Origin: Flavobacterium piscinae
GTDB lineage: Bacteria; Bacteroidota; Bacteroidia; Flavobacteriales; Flavobacteriaceae
Length of the DNA stretch: 64,000 nucleotides
Assembly: GCF_004122145.1 (NCBI RefSeq)
Contig: NZ_SBKQ01000004.1
Coordinates: 1 to 64,000, forward strand
Reading direction: 5' to 3'
Below the pieces are notes generated by a model that made no database searches, was not told where the DNA came from, and saw only the letters and a program-made list of their open reading frames with translations. The position numbers and the translations under genes were made by a program. The stretch's first letter is position 1, and every line of letters begins with the position of its first letter. Shown here piece after piece: positions 42,835-51,380 of this stretch.

Positions 42835-45132
42835 ATGAAAAAAATTCTGCTCTTATTTGTTTTATCTTTTACAATACTTTCACAAGCTCAAGAAAAAGGA
42901 ACGGTTGTGGGTCATATTTTATCTGAAGGTCAAGCGGTTCCATTTGCAAGTATTCTTTTAAAAAATACAACTACAGGAACGTCGTCTGATGAAAATGGAA
43001 ATTTTTCCATTGAAGTTCCTTCAGGAAAACAAACCATCATCGTGCAAGCCATCGGTTTTAAAAACCAAGAAAAAAATATTAATGTTCCTTCCGGAGGAAA
43101 AATTCATTTGGATTTTAATTTGGAAGAAAGTGTTTTCGGACTCAATCAAGTTGTTGTTTCGGCCACTCGCGGATTGCAAAAAAGAACGGAAGCTCCTGTG
43201 ATTGTAACCGTAACCAATTCAGAAGTGTTACAAAAAGCCCAAGCCATCAGTTTATCCGAAGGATTGAGTTTTCAACCCGGATTACGCATGGAAACCAATT
43301 GTCAGAATTGTGGTTTTACACAAGTAAGAATGAACGGACTTGATGGAGCATATTCTCAGATTTTGATGGATAGCCGACCGATTTTTTCGGCTCTAAATGG
43401 GGTGTATGGTTTAGATCAAATTCCAACAAATATGATAGAACGCATTGAAGTCGTTCGTGGTGGGGGTTCATCATTATATGGTTCAAATGCGATTGCAGGA
43501 ACCATCAACATCATTACTAAAGATCCAATTGAAAATTCATTTGAAATCAATTCGCATTTGGGCTTAATTGATGGAAAAGTGCCTGATAAAGCTTTAACTT
43601 TAAATGGAACGGTCTTGTCAGATGATTTAAATCACGGTATTCAACTTTTTGCCATGTTACGTGACCGTGGTGCTTTTGATGCAAATAATGATAATTTTAC
43701 TGAAATTACCACTATGCAAAACCAAACTTTTGGATTCAAAACATTCTACCGGCCGTTTGCACGAAGCAAAATCACTGCCGATTTTCATACAATAAACGAA
43801 TTCAGACGTGGTGGAGAAAATCGATTTGACTTGCAACCGTTTGAAGCCCATACCACTGAACAAATTACTTCGAAAATGATTGGTGGCGGACTTACCTTTG
43901 AAAATTATTCGGAAGATGAAAAGAATAAATATGCCGTTTATATCAATACACAACAATCTAAAAACGATAACTTTTATGGCGGTCGAGCCGATGAATTGGG
44001 CAATATTGATTATGAAGAAAGCATCAGAGGTTACGGAAATACTGAAGTTACAACGTTTATCGGTGGAGCTCAATACAACCGAAAACAAGAATCCTTTTTG
44101 GGAGGTTCGGCTACTTTAACTACGGGTGCCGAATACAAAAGAGAAAAAATGGTAGACGAAAAACCGGGTTATAATGCATTCGTAAATCAAACGTTAGACA
44201 TTTTAGGTATTTATGCTCAACAAGAATGGAAAGTCAATGAAAAATTGAAAGTTTTGGGTGGATTACGAGCCGATTTTCACAACGCTGCCGATGAGGCTGT
44301 GATTTTTAATCCGAGACTAAATATTCTCTATAATTTCAAAGAAAATTTGCAATGGCGAAACAGTTATGCCAAAGGTTTTAGAGCTCCACAGGTTTTTTCG
44401 GAAGATATTCATGCCCGAATTGCAGCCGGAGAAGTAGCTTTAGTTGAACTGGCAGATGGATTAGAATCGGAAACATCGCATTCTTTTTTAACCTCGTTGG
44501 ATTGGAGCAAAATTTCGCCAAATTCGGAAACCGGATTAACCTTTGAAGCTTTTTACACCCGATTAAGCGACCCGTTTGTACTAGAACAACTGACAGAAAC
44601 AATTTGGGAAAAACGTAACGGAAGTGGTGCCAATGTTTACGGAATTAACCTGGAAGCCAAATATGCTCCGGGACAAAAATGGCAATTTCAAGCAGGAGCA
44701 ACCCTTCAAAAAGCCTTGTATGATGAAGCAGTTCAATGGAGTGAAAACATAACCAATACCAATCGAAATTTCTTTCGCTCACCCAATGTGTATGGAAATA
44801 TTATGGCCACTTTTTCACCCAAAAAAGCCTTTCAAAACAATCTCTCATTAGTTTACACCGGAAGAATGTATGCTCAACATTTTGCCGGGTTTATTGCCGA
44901 AGATCGACTGGTAACTACAACAGATTTTTTTGAAATAAACATAAAATCTTCCTATACATTTGTAGTAAAAGAAAAATTACATCTTCAATTGAGTGGCGGT
45001 ATTCAGAATCTTTTTAATCAATACCAAAATGATTTTGATTCAGGGGTGAATCGTGATGCAAGTTACATTTACGGACCTTCTCGCCCAAGAACCATTTTTG
45101 TTGGATTAAAAATCGGATCGGATTTGCTTTAA
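42835..45132 (+). CDS. TonB-dependent receptor with carboxypeptidase-like domain and CxxC plug
   Basis: The 765-residue receptor has a signal peptide (about 1-18). A CarboxypepD_reg-like domain (about 20-100, GHILSEGQAVPFASILLKNTTTGTSSDENGNFSIEV) is followed by a plug with VVVSATRGLQKR, and a barrel follows. The plug contains METNCQNCGFTQVRMNG, a CxxC element seen in a subset of Bacteroidota receptors. Divergence from the DtxR-type gene and a TCTAAAT promoter site support a metal or metallophore substrate. Which metal is uncertain; the CxxC could also indicate copper. Confidence 0.88.
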   Translation: MKKILLLFVLSFTILSQAQEKGTVVGHILSEGQAVPFASILLKNTTTGTSSDENGNFSIEVPSGKQTIIVQAIGFKNQEKNINVPSGGKIHLDFNLEESVFGLNQVVVSATRGLQKRTEAPVIVTVTNSEVLQKAQAISLSEGLSFQPGLRMETNCQNCGFTQVRMNGLDGAYSQILMDSRPIFSALNGVYGLDQIPTNMIERIEVVRGGGSSLYGSNAIAGTINIITKDPIENSFEINSHLGLIDGKVPDKALTLNGTVLSDDLNHGIQLFAMLRDRGAFDANNDNFTEITTMQNQTFGFKTFYRPFARSKITADFHTINEFRRGGENRFDLQPFEAHTTEQITSKMIGGGLTFENYSEDEKNKYAVYINTQQSKNDNFYGGRADELGNIDYEESIRGYGNTEVTTFIGGAQYNRKQESFLGGSATLTTGAEYKREKMVDEKPGYNAFVNQTLDILGIYAQQEWKVNEKLKVLGGLRADFHNAADEAVIFNPRLNILYNFKENLQWRNSYAKGFRAPQVFSEDIHARIAAGEVALVELADGLESETSHSFLTSLDWSKISPNSETGLTFEAFYTRLSDPFVLEQLTETIWEKRNGSGANVYGINLEAKYAPGQKWQFQAGATLQKALYDEAVQWSENITNTNRNFFRSPNVYGNIMATFSPKKAFQNNLSLVYTGRMYAQHFAGFIAEDRLVTTTDFFEINIKSSYTFVVKEKLHLQLSGGIQNLFNQYQNDFDSGVNRDASYIYGPSRPRTIFVGLKIGSDLL

Positions 45133-45139
45133 AAACTTA

Positions 45140-45168
45140 TTGAATCATAACAAATCTTTATGATTCAA
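45140..45168. terminator. 11-bp perfect hairpin after the TonB receptor gene
   Basis: TTGAATCATAA (45140-45150) pairs with TTATGATTCAA (45158-45168) around CAAATCT. No T-run follows. It may be a terminator without a U tract or a regulatory site, as it directly abuts the next promoter. Confidence 0.5.
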
Positions 45169-45172
45169 ATCA

Positions 45173-45202
45173 TTGAATAAAAATGAAATCTTAGTAACTT
45201 TG
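45173..45202 (+). promoter_or_regulatory. Promoter of the bacilliredoxin gene
   Basis: TTG at 45173-45175, 19-bp spacer and TAACTTTG at 45195-45202 give a full consensus match, 44 bp before the ATG. Confidence 0.75.
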
Positions 45203-45246
45203 CAGTCTGAAAATCAAATATCAACAATCATAAATCTTAAATTAGT

Positions 45247-45657
45247 ATGTATCCAGAAGAAATGGTAAAACCCATGAGAGCCGAATTATCGGAAGTAGGT
45301 TTTCAAGAATTATATAGTGCAGAAGCAGTGGAAAATGCTATCAAACAACCCGGAACTACATTAGTTGTTGTAAATTCTGTTTGCGGATGTGCTGCCCGAA
45401 ATGCAAGACCGGGAGCAAAAATGAGTTTAGATGGTTCTAAAAAACCGGACCAATTGGTAACAGTTTTTGCCGGTGTTGACAAAGAAGCGGTTGATGCTGC
45501 GAGACAACACATGTTTCCTTTTCCACCTTCGTCGCCAAGTATGGCTCTGTTTAAAGATGGTGAATTAGTGCACATGTTAGAACGTCACCACATTGAAGGC
45601 CGTCCGGCGGAAATGATTGCAGAAAATTTAAAAGATGCTTATAACGAGTTTTGTTAA
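45247..45657 (+). CDS. Bacilliredoxin (BrxA/BrxB, YphP/YqiW family)
   Basis: A 136-residue thioredoxin-like protein with the CGC active site ([16 protein letters not shown]) around residue 40, the hallmark of BrxA/BrxB. These remove bacillithiol from oxidised proteins. The C-terminal [20 protein letters not shown] fits the family. Presence suggests that the host makes bacillithiol, which is known for many Flavobacteriaceae. Monocistronic, with own promoter and terminator. Confidence 0.92.
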   Translation: MYPEEMVKPMRAELSEVGFQELYSAEAVENAIKQPGTTLVVVNSVCGCAARNARPGAKMSLDGSKKPDQLVTVFAGVDKEAVDAARQHMFPFPPSSPSMALFKDGELVHMLERHHIEGRPAEMIAENLKDAYNEFC

Positions 45658-45676
45658 GCTCTGTTTAATAAAAATT

Positions 45677-45711
45677 AAATCCTTTCAGATGTAAATTTGA
45701 AAGGATTTTTT
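45677..45711. terminator. Terminator between bacilliredoxin and the glycosyltransferase
   Basis: AAATCCTTTCA (45677-45687) pairs with TGAAAGGATTT (45698-45708), then a T-run. The loop begins GATGT, the same as the hairpin at 41112. Confidence 0.85.
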
Positions 45712-47773
45712 ATTTCAATTCAGGAATACAAAATAGCACTTGTTGTTCAATAAAAACATGAATAAGAGATTCCTCTTCCTCCGAAAAATCATCTTTAAAA
45801 TTTCCTTTTAAAATTTCTTCTACGGAATTTTTCATCGATAAATCGCGGTATTCAATCAACAATTCGTTTTGATTGATTTTGAGTAAACAATCTTTTTCAG
45901 AAAAATCAATTTCTAAAAGTGGATTCACCTTTAAATCGAATGCAATATCTTCATAGGCTTTTTGCAAAAGTTGATACAACGCACTCAACACTTTTGGAAC
46001 GGTTGTGGAAGACAAACAAACCCGATCCGGACAATTAATAATAACATCATAATTGCATCGCAAATCACAATTGCCTTTTTTGCCCCAAATGATTTCATTA
46101 AACTGAGCAAAACTGCCCCAAGAACCGGGTCCGGTTGGACCGTAAATTCCAACTGTTGGCACGTTGAATGCTCCGGCTACATGAGTAATTCCGGCATCAT
46201 TACCAATGTGGAAAAAGGCACGTTCCATCGCTTTACCAATATCCTCTAAACCGCCTGTTATGTATTCAATATGATTCATTTCTTTGGTGAAAAAATCAGC
46301 GGGATTTGGATCTTCTTTCCCTAAAATAATTTTACATTTTAGTTTTGGAAATAAATCATGGAGTTCTTCTATCAATTTTGCATAATTTTCCGTTGGCCAA
46401 ATTTTCAGTAAAAAACCAGCCCCGGGATGAACCACATAATAGGGATTTTCAAAATCGGTATTTCTCTCAAAATACGGATAACCTTTGTATTGATTGGAAT
46501 AATTTTTATGAAACTTTGCCAATCCGTCTATATGATGCTGAATAGCGTGTTGTTTTACTTTTTTATGGGTTGAATATCGGATGGCGTGCGGCAAATCATA
46601 ACCGCGAAAAGCAGGATAATTTCCTAATTCGATGATTATATCAAATTCAGCTTCTCTTTCTTTGATTTTTTCTTCATCCACAATATTAATTTCTTTAAAA
46701 TACTTCGTAAAGAAAGAAACTAACCTGGGATGAACCGCAAAACTAACTGATGTTGAGACTTCTTTTAAATTGACCAAACTAGGCAAACAAAAGAAAATAT
46801 CGCCTAAGCCTCCATAGCTTTTATACACCAAAACATGACCCAAATCGGGAACATTTTCGGTTTCATTTTGATTTAAAATCCGGTTCACATTATCCCAAAA
46901 AAGTTGTGGTGTTTCTTTCATTTCCTGTTTGGCTCTTTCTTTATCGTTGGGATAAAAATCAAACGACCAAGTGCCTACTCGATCATTGGTAATCATTTCA
47001 CAACCAGATAAAAAGGCTTCTGCAGCCAATCTTCCGGATGCTTCCTTCGCAAGCGGTTTGCAGAAAAAGTACTTTGATTGACCAAGAATTTTTAGAACTT
47101 CCTCATTTGAAATATAATCGTTCAGAAAAACATTGGAAGGTAATTCTCTTCTTATTTCATTCTTACCATAAACCTGAAATGTAAATTGAGGATTTTCTAT
47201 GGCATAATCAAGAAAAGCTTCGCCTCCTTTTAAATAACTCAAATCACCAAAAAAAGGAATTACACTATCGTTTTTAATTTTAGAAATTTGCAATTTATCA
47301 ACCTCAACGGTTGGTGGCATGATAATTTTATTGGCAACCGATTCGCCATAAAAAGCAAAGTGGTCTTCAAAATGTTTGGGAGATTGAAACGCATTCAACT
47401 TAGCATTTCCAAAAACTTGATGGTATAAATGGTATTTTTCGTTGTCGCAACAATTTCGAATACCTCTATCGACTGTACATAATATATTTCTTCGAATGCA
47501 AAAATTGTAGTCAAATTCAATTTTGATGTAGTTAATTTTTTCATCAACTAAATACCGAAGCAATTCTTTTTCAAATCGACAGCGTGAAGTGCTATTTAAA
47601 ACAATTAAATCGGATTGCTGTATTTTACTTTTTGTTGATTCATAATTTTTCAGTAAATCAACCTCAACAAAGTAACCCAATTGATTGCCAAGAGCGACCA
47701 ATTGGGTTATAGTTAATTCAGCACCACGTTTTAATGAGGTGTCGGTGTCATGTAAAAAAAGTATTTTCTTCAA
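45710..47773 (-). CDS. Two-domain glycosyltransferase (GT4-like plus GT9)
   Basis: A 687-residue fusion. The N-terminal half (about 1-320) looks like a GT-B retaining transferase of GT4 type: FFGDLSYLKGGEAFLDYAI and the late EASGRLAAEAFLSGCEMI block with the E-x7-E-like motif. The C-terminal half (about 325-640) is a GT9 heptosyltransferase type: VYKSYGGLGDIFFCLPSL, VVHPGAGFLLKIWP and HIGNDAGITHVAGAFNVPTVGIYGPTGPG. The tail (640-687) is acidic. It probably makes a surface polysaccharide or lipopolysaccharide-core linkage. The order and linkage are unknown. It stands outside any sugar gene cluster here. Confidence 0.85.
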   Translation of the reverse strand: MKKILFLHDTDTSLKRGAELTITQLVALGNQLGYFVEVDLLKNYESTKSKIQQSDLIVLNSTSRCRFEKELLRYLVDEKINYIKIEFDYNFCIRRNILCTVDRGIRNCCDNEKYHLYHQVFGNAKLNAFQSPKHFEDHFAFYGESVANKIIMPPTVEVDKLQISKIKNDSVIPFFGDLSYLKGGEAFLDYAIENPQFTFQVYGKNEIRRELPSNVFLNDYISNEEVLKILGQSKYFFCKPLAKEASGRLAAEAFLSGCEMITNDRVGTWSFDFYPNDKERAKQEMKETPQLFWDNVNRILNQNETENVPDLGHVLVYKSYGGLGDIFFCLPSLVNLKEVSTSVSFAVHPRLVSFFTKYFKEINIVDEEKIKEREAEFDIIIELGNYPAFRGYDLPHAIRYSTHKKVKQHAIQHHIDGLAKFHKNYSNQYKGYPYFERNTDFENPYYVVHPGAGFLLKIWPTENYAKLIEELHDLFPKLKCKIILGKEDPNPADFFTKEMNHIEYITGGLEDIGKAMERAFFHIGNDAGITHVAGAFNVPTVGIYGPTGPGSWGSFAQFNEIIWGKKGNCDLRCNYDVIINCPDRVCLSSTTVPKVLSALYQLLQKAYEDIAFDLKVNPLLEIDFSEKDCLLKINQNELLIEYRDLSMKNSVEEILKGNFKDDFSEEEESLIHVFIEQQVLFCIPELK

Positions 47774-47790
47774 TGAATAATTATAGAAGA

Positions 47791-48033
47791 TTAATCATCA
47801 TAATAACCATCATCGTAGTAACCGTCGTCGTAATAACCATCGTCATAATAGCCATCATCGTAATAACCGTCGTCATAGTATCCATCATCATAGTAACCAT
47901 CGTTATAATAACCATCATCATACGAATCATCACTATCTGACGAACAAGAGGCAACTAAATTTCCTGTAATCACTAAAGCCGAACTGACTAGGATCACTTT
48001 TCCAGAATTCTTTAAAAAATTACGTCTGTTCAT
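47791..48033 (-). CDS. Tat-signal lipoprotein with Asp-Asp-Gly-Tyr-Tyr repeats
   Basis: An 80-residue protein. The N terminus MNRRNFLKNSGKVILVSS is a twin-arginine signal (RRNFLK) and LVASC (Cys30) is a lipobox, so a folded or metal-loaded product may be lipidated. Residues about 37-80 are eight repeats of DDGYY-type units (15-nt repeats in the DNA, with one DNGYY). The DNA units differ mainly at third positions, so the amino-acid pattern is held by selection rather than by recent slippage. The frame ends right after a unit. Function is unknown; metal or calcium binding by the acidic-Tyr repeat is a guess. Confidence 0.75.
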   Translation of the reverse strand: MNRRNFLKNSGKVILVSSALVITGNLVASCSSDSDDSYDDGYYNDGYYDDGYYDDGYYDDGYYDDGYYDDGYYDDGYYDD

Positions 48034-48131
48034 AAACTCAATTAGTTAGGTTCAACAAATATAAAGTGTTTTTACTTTTAAAACAATTGATTAAATAAAA
48101 ACCCTACTATTTATATTTAATCTAAAATGTT

Positions 48132-48139
48132 TATTTTTG
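48132..48139 (+). promoter_or_regulatory. -7 box TATTTTTG for trhO
   Basis: A perfect TAnnTTTG match 58 bp before the ATG at 48198. A TCTAAAAT element (48121-48128) just precedes it, similar to but not identical with the metal-regulator core. Confidence 0.45.
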
Positions 48140-48197
48140 TGGCGAATTCTTCCATTTAGAATTCACCTTATTGTATTAACCCAAAAACGTTTATAGC

Positions 48198-49565
48198 ATG
48201 CAACTGTATAACACGATGAGGGCAGAAGAAAGAGCCGAACTGATTGATCAAGCCGGCAAACAACGACTCACGTTGTCTTTTTACGCCTATGCCAAAATTG
48301 AAGACCCAAAAAAATTTAGAGATGATTTGTTCTTAGCTTGGAATCCGTTGGATGTCCTAGGAAGAATTTATGTGGCTCACGAAGGAATTAATGCCCAACT
48401 CTCGTTACCGGCAGATTATTTTTACCAATTCAAAGATACGTTGGAAGTGTATGATTTCATGCGTGGTATTCGATTGAATATTGCTCGCGAACAAGATGAT
48501 CATTCCTTCTTAAAATTAACCATAAAAGTACGTCATAAAATTGTGGCCGATGGTTTAGACGATTCCACATTTGATGTTACCAACAAAGGAATCCACTTAA
48601 AAGCGAGAGAATTCAATCAATTGTTAGAAGACCCAAACACCATTGTGGTTGATTTCAGAAATCATTACGAAAGTGAAATTGGCCATTTTAAAGGCGCCAT
48701 TACTCCGGACGTGGATACGTTTAGAGAATCGCTTCCTATTATTGAAGAACAATTAAAAGAACTCAAGGAAGAAAAAAATCTTTTAATGTATTGTACCGGA
48801 GGTATTCGATGTGAAAAAGCCAGTGCGTATTTTAAGCACAAAGGTTTCAAAAACGTCTATCAATTAGAAGGTGGTATCATTGAATATGCCCGTCAAATTG
48901 AACAAGAAGGTATTGAAAGTAAGTTTATTGGTAAAAACTTCGTCTTCGATCATCGTTTAGGCGAACGAATTACAAAAGATATTATTTCACAATGTCACCA
49001 GTGTGGAAAACCCTGTGACAACCACACCAATTGTGTGAATGATGGTTGTCATCTGTTATTTATCCAATGTGACGAATGCAAAGAAAAAATGGACAATTGT
49101 TGTTCGTCAGAATGTCAGGAAATCATTCATTTGCCTTTAGCGGAACAAATTAAGTTGAGAAAAGGCATTCAAAAAGGAAACATGATTTTCAAAAAAGGAA
49201 AATCAGAAGCTTTAAAATTCAAACATTCCGGCGAATTGAGTGATGTGTCATTGGCCGTTGCAAATGATATTGAAAAACCAAAACCGATTCGTGAACGAAT
49301 TAAACAAAAAAAAGTATTGATTGGAAAGGCAGAACACTACTATACCAAAGCCAGTGTTGGTTTGTTTTTGATTGAAAATCAAGAAGTGAAATCGGGTGAT
49401 AAAATTTTAATTTCCGGTCCAACCACAGGTAATCAGGAATTGATTTTGGATAAATTTTTTGTCAACGGAAAAGAAAACAAAACGGCAAAGCCGGGAGATA
49501 AATTAACTTTCGCTGTTCCGTTTAGAGTTAGATTATCGGATAAATTGTTTAAAATTATCAAATAA
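48198..49565 (+). CDS. trhO: tRNA uridine-34 hydroxylase TrhO with C-terminal extension
   Basis: A rhodanese-type enzyme that hydroxylates U34 of tRNA (ho5U). The N-terminal acylphosphatase-like domain (about 10-110) is followed by the rhodanese domain with the active loop LMYCTGGIRCEKASAYF (Cys about 198), then a Cys-rich segment (SQCHQCGKPCDNHTNCVNDGC and so on). E. coli TrhO ends near residue 350. Here about 80 extra residues (about 375-455) read as a small barrel: VLIGKAEHYYTKASVGLFLI ... SGDKILISGPTTGNQELILD ... KPGDKLTFAVPFRVRLSDKLFKI. This resembles the C-terminal domain of U32 peptidases such as TrhP, the second U34 hydroxylase. Monocistronic. Confidence 0.9.
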   Translation: MQLYNTMRAEERAELIDQAGKQRLTLSFYAYAKIEDPKKFRDDLFLAWNPLDVLGRIYVAHEGINAQLSLPADYFYQFKDTLEVYDFMRGIRLNIAREQDDHSFLKLTIKVRHKIVADGLDDSTFDVTNKGIHLKAREFNQLLEDPNTIVVDFRNHYESEIGHFKGAITPDVDTFRESLPIIEEQLKELKEEKNLLMYCTGGIRCEKASAYFKHKGFKNVYQLEGGIIEYARQIEQEGIESKFIGKNFVFDHRLGERITKDIISQCHQCGKPCDNHTNCVNDGCHLLFIQCDECKEKMDNCCSSECQEIIHLPLAEQIKLRKGIQKGNMIFKKGKSEALKFKHSGELSDVSLAVANDIEKPKPIRERIKQKKVLIGKAEHYYTKASVGLFLIENQEVKSGDKILISGPTTGNQELILDKFFVNGKENKTAKPGDKLTFAVPFRVRLSDKLFKIIK

Positions 49566-49587
49566 AGATTTAAGAATTTAACTTTTG

Positions 49588-49621
49588 AAAGCCTATTTTA
49601 ATTTTAAAATGGGCTTTTTTT
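49588..49621. terminator. Terminator after trhO
   Basis: AAAGCCTATTTT (49588-49599) pairs with AAAATGGGCTTT (49606-49617) through one G-T wobble, followed by T. Confidence 0.85.
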
Positions 49622-49743
49622 GATACCCTTTTTTCTGATAAATCCTCTTTCAACTTCTATCAAAAAAATACTATCTTTACCAACTTAACGTTTAATGTCT
49701 GTAGTCTCGTTATAAATTAAGAGATGACCAATATATAAAAATT

Positions 49744-50910
49744 ATGGCTTGTACAAATTGTTCAACAGGGAGCAAAACCGGTGGTGCTCCTCAAGGATGT
49801 CAAAATAAAGGGACTTGCGGCACCGATAGCTGCAACAAATTGACGGTTTTTGACTGGTTAGCCAACATGAGTTTGCCCAGTGGTCAAGAAGTTTTTGATT
49901 GTGTAGAAGTACGTTTTAAAAACGGACGAAAAGAATTCTTTCGCAATACAGAAAAACTTACATTAATCATTGGTGATATTGTAGCTACCGAAGCTTCACC
50001 CGGACACGATGTGGGAATTGTAACCCTAGTGGGAGAACTCGTAAGGGTTCAAATGAAGAAAAAAGGTGTAAATCCAACCAGTGCTGATGTCCCTAAAGTA
50101 TACCGCAAAGCTTCACAAAAAGATATCGATATTTGGGCTGATGTACAAAAGAAAGAAGAGCCCATGAAAGTAAAGGCTCGTGAAATTGCGATTCAACTTC
50201 AATTGCAAATGAAAATTTCCGATATCGAATTCCAAGGAGATGGTTCAAAAGCTACTTTTTATTACACTGCAGAAGACCGCGTTGATTTTCGTCAATTAAT
50301 TAAAGAATATGCCCAAGCGTTCAAAACCAGAATTGAAATGAAGCAAGTTGGTTTTCGTCAAGAAGCAGCCCGGTTGGGCGGAATTGGTTCCTGCGGAAGA
50401 GAATTGTGCTGTTCTACTTGGTTGACTGATTTTAGAAGTGTGAATACCACCGCAGCCCGTTATCAGCAGTTGTCGTTGAATCCTCAAAAACTAGCCGGAC
50501 AATGCGGAAAACTCAAATGTTGTTTGAACTATGAGTTAGATACTTATATGGATGCATTAAAGGATTTTCCTGATTTTGACACTAAAATCGAAACGGAAAG
50601 AGGAATCGCTTATTGCCAAAAACAAGATATTTTTAAAGGATTAATGTGGTTTGCTTATGCGGATAATATTGCCAATTGGCATGTGATTCACATTGATCAA
50701 GTAAAAGAAATTGTAGCAGAAAATAAACAACGGAAAAGAATTTCGTCACTGGAAGATTTTGCCTTAGAAATTGTGGCTGAACCAAAACAAGATTTCAATA
50801 ACGCGATGGGTCAAGAAAGTTTAACCCGTTTTGATCAACCCAAACGCAAAAAGAATAACAACAAAAAAAGAAGACCAAATAAAATTGTTAAAAATGACCC
50901 TAAGAAATAG
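49744..50910 (+). CDS. ricT: RicT/YaaT-type PSP1-domain protein
   Basis: A 388-residue PSP1-domain protein related to the B. subtilis RicT (YaaT) subunit of the Fe-S-containing complex that helps RNase Y mRNA processing. The core block RLGGIGSCGRELCCSTWL and KLAGQCGKLKCCLNYELDTY carries the conserved Cys residues. The N terminus has an extra Cys cluster (CTNC, GCQNKGTCGTDSC) that is flavobacterial in character and may bind metal. The C terminus is Lys/Arg/Asn-rich (from about 365). It overlaps gldH by 17 bp, so the genes are co-expressed. Confidence 0.88.
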   Translation: MACTNCSTGSKTGGAPQGCQNKGTCGTDSCNKLTVFDWLANMSLPSGQEVFDCVEVRFKNGRKEFFRNTEKLTLIIGDIVATEASPGHDVGIVTLVGELVRVQMKKKGVNPTSADVPKVYRKASQKDIDIWADVQKKEEPMKVKAREIAIQLQLQMKISDIEFQGDGSKATFYYTAEDRVDFRQLIKEYAQAFKTRIEMKQVGFRQEAARLGGIGSCGRELCCSTWLTDFRSVNTTAARYQQLSLNPQKLAGQCGKLKCCLNYELDTYMDALKDFPDFDTKIETERGIAYCQKQDIFKGLMWFAYADNIANWHVIHIDQVKEIVAENKQRKRISSLEDFALEIVAEPKQDFNNAMGQESLTRFDQPKRKKNNNKKRRPNKIVKNDPKK

Positions 50911-51379
50911 TCTTTTTTTAGTTTTTTTATTGATAATTGTAACGTCATGTGACAAAAAAAGACTTTTTGACGACTATAAAAAAGTTGGAAAAGCATGGCA
51001 CAAAGACAGCATTGTGTCTTTTTCAGTAGAACAAAAAGATACAGTAGCTAAACATAATCTTTACATCAACATACGAAATAACAAAAATTATGAATTCAAT
51101 AATTTGTTTCTGATTGTTGAAATGGAACAGCCTAACAAAAAAACTATAGTCGACACGTTAGAATATCAAATGGCTGAACCAGACGGAACGCTAATGGGAA
51201 AAGGCTTGACCGATACCAAAGAAAATAAATTGTATTACAAAGAAAATTTTGTGTTTCCAAAATCAGGGAAATATCAAATTTATATTCAACAAGCCGTCAG
51301 AAAATCGGGTAAAATTGAAGGGGTTGAAGCACTCGATGGAGTCACTGACGTAGGTTTACGAATTGAAAAAGCAGAATAA
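50894..51379 (+). CDS. gldH: Gliding-motility lipoprotein GldH
   Basis: A 161-residue lipoprotein (ATG at 50894, MTLRNSLFLVFLLIIVTSC with lipobox VTSC). An upstream in-frame ATG at 50831 would lie deep in ricT and hide the signal peptide. The pattern LFDDYKKVGKAWHKD and the beta-rich middle with LYINIRNNKNYEFNNLFLIVE fit GldH, which is required for gliding in Flavobacterium. Its neighbours (ricT before, PBP1A after) match the flavobacterial gldH locus as I recall it. Stop at 51377-51379 with 1 bp to the next start. Confidence 0.9.
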   Translation: MTLRNSLFLVFLLIIVTSCDKKRLFDDYKKVGKAWHKDSIVSFSVEQKDTVAKHNLYINIRNNKNYEFNNLFLIVEMEQPNKKTIVDTLEYQMAEPDGTLMGKGLTDTKENKLYYKENFVFPKSGKYQIYIQQAVRKSGKIEGVEALDGVTDVGLRIEKAE

Positions 51380-51380
51380 T

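Noticed and set aside
47791..47945. CRISPR-like or non-coding satellite in the 15-bp repeats
   Set aside because: The period is 15, a multiple of 3. Changes concentrate at third positions and the frame stays open with a Tat signal, so it is coding.
51363..51380. TTG start for the PBP gene at 51363
   Set aside because: It overlaps gldH by 17 bp, while an ATG 1 bp after the gldH stop gives the expected N terminus.
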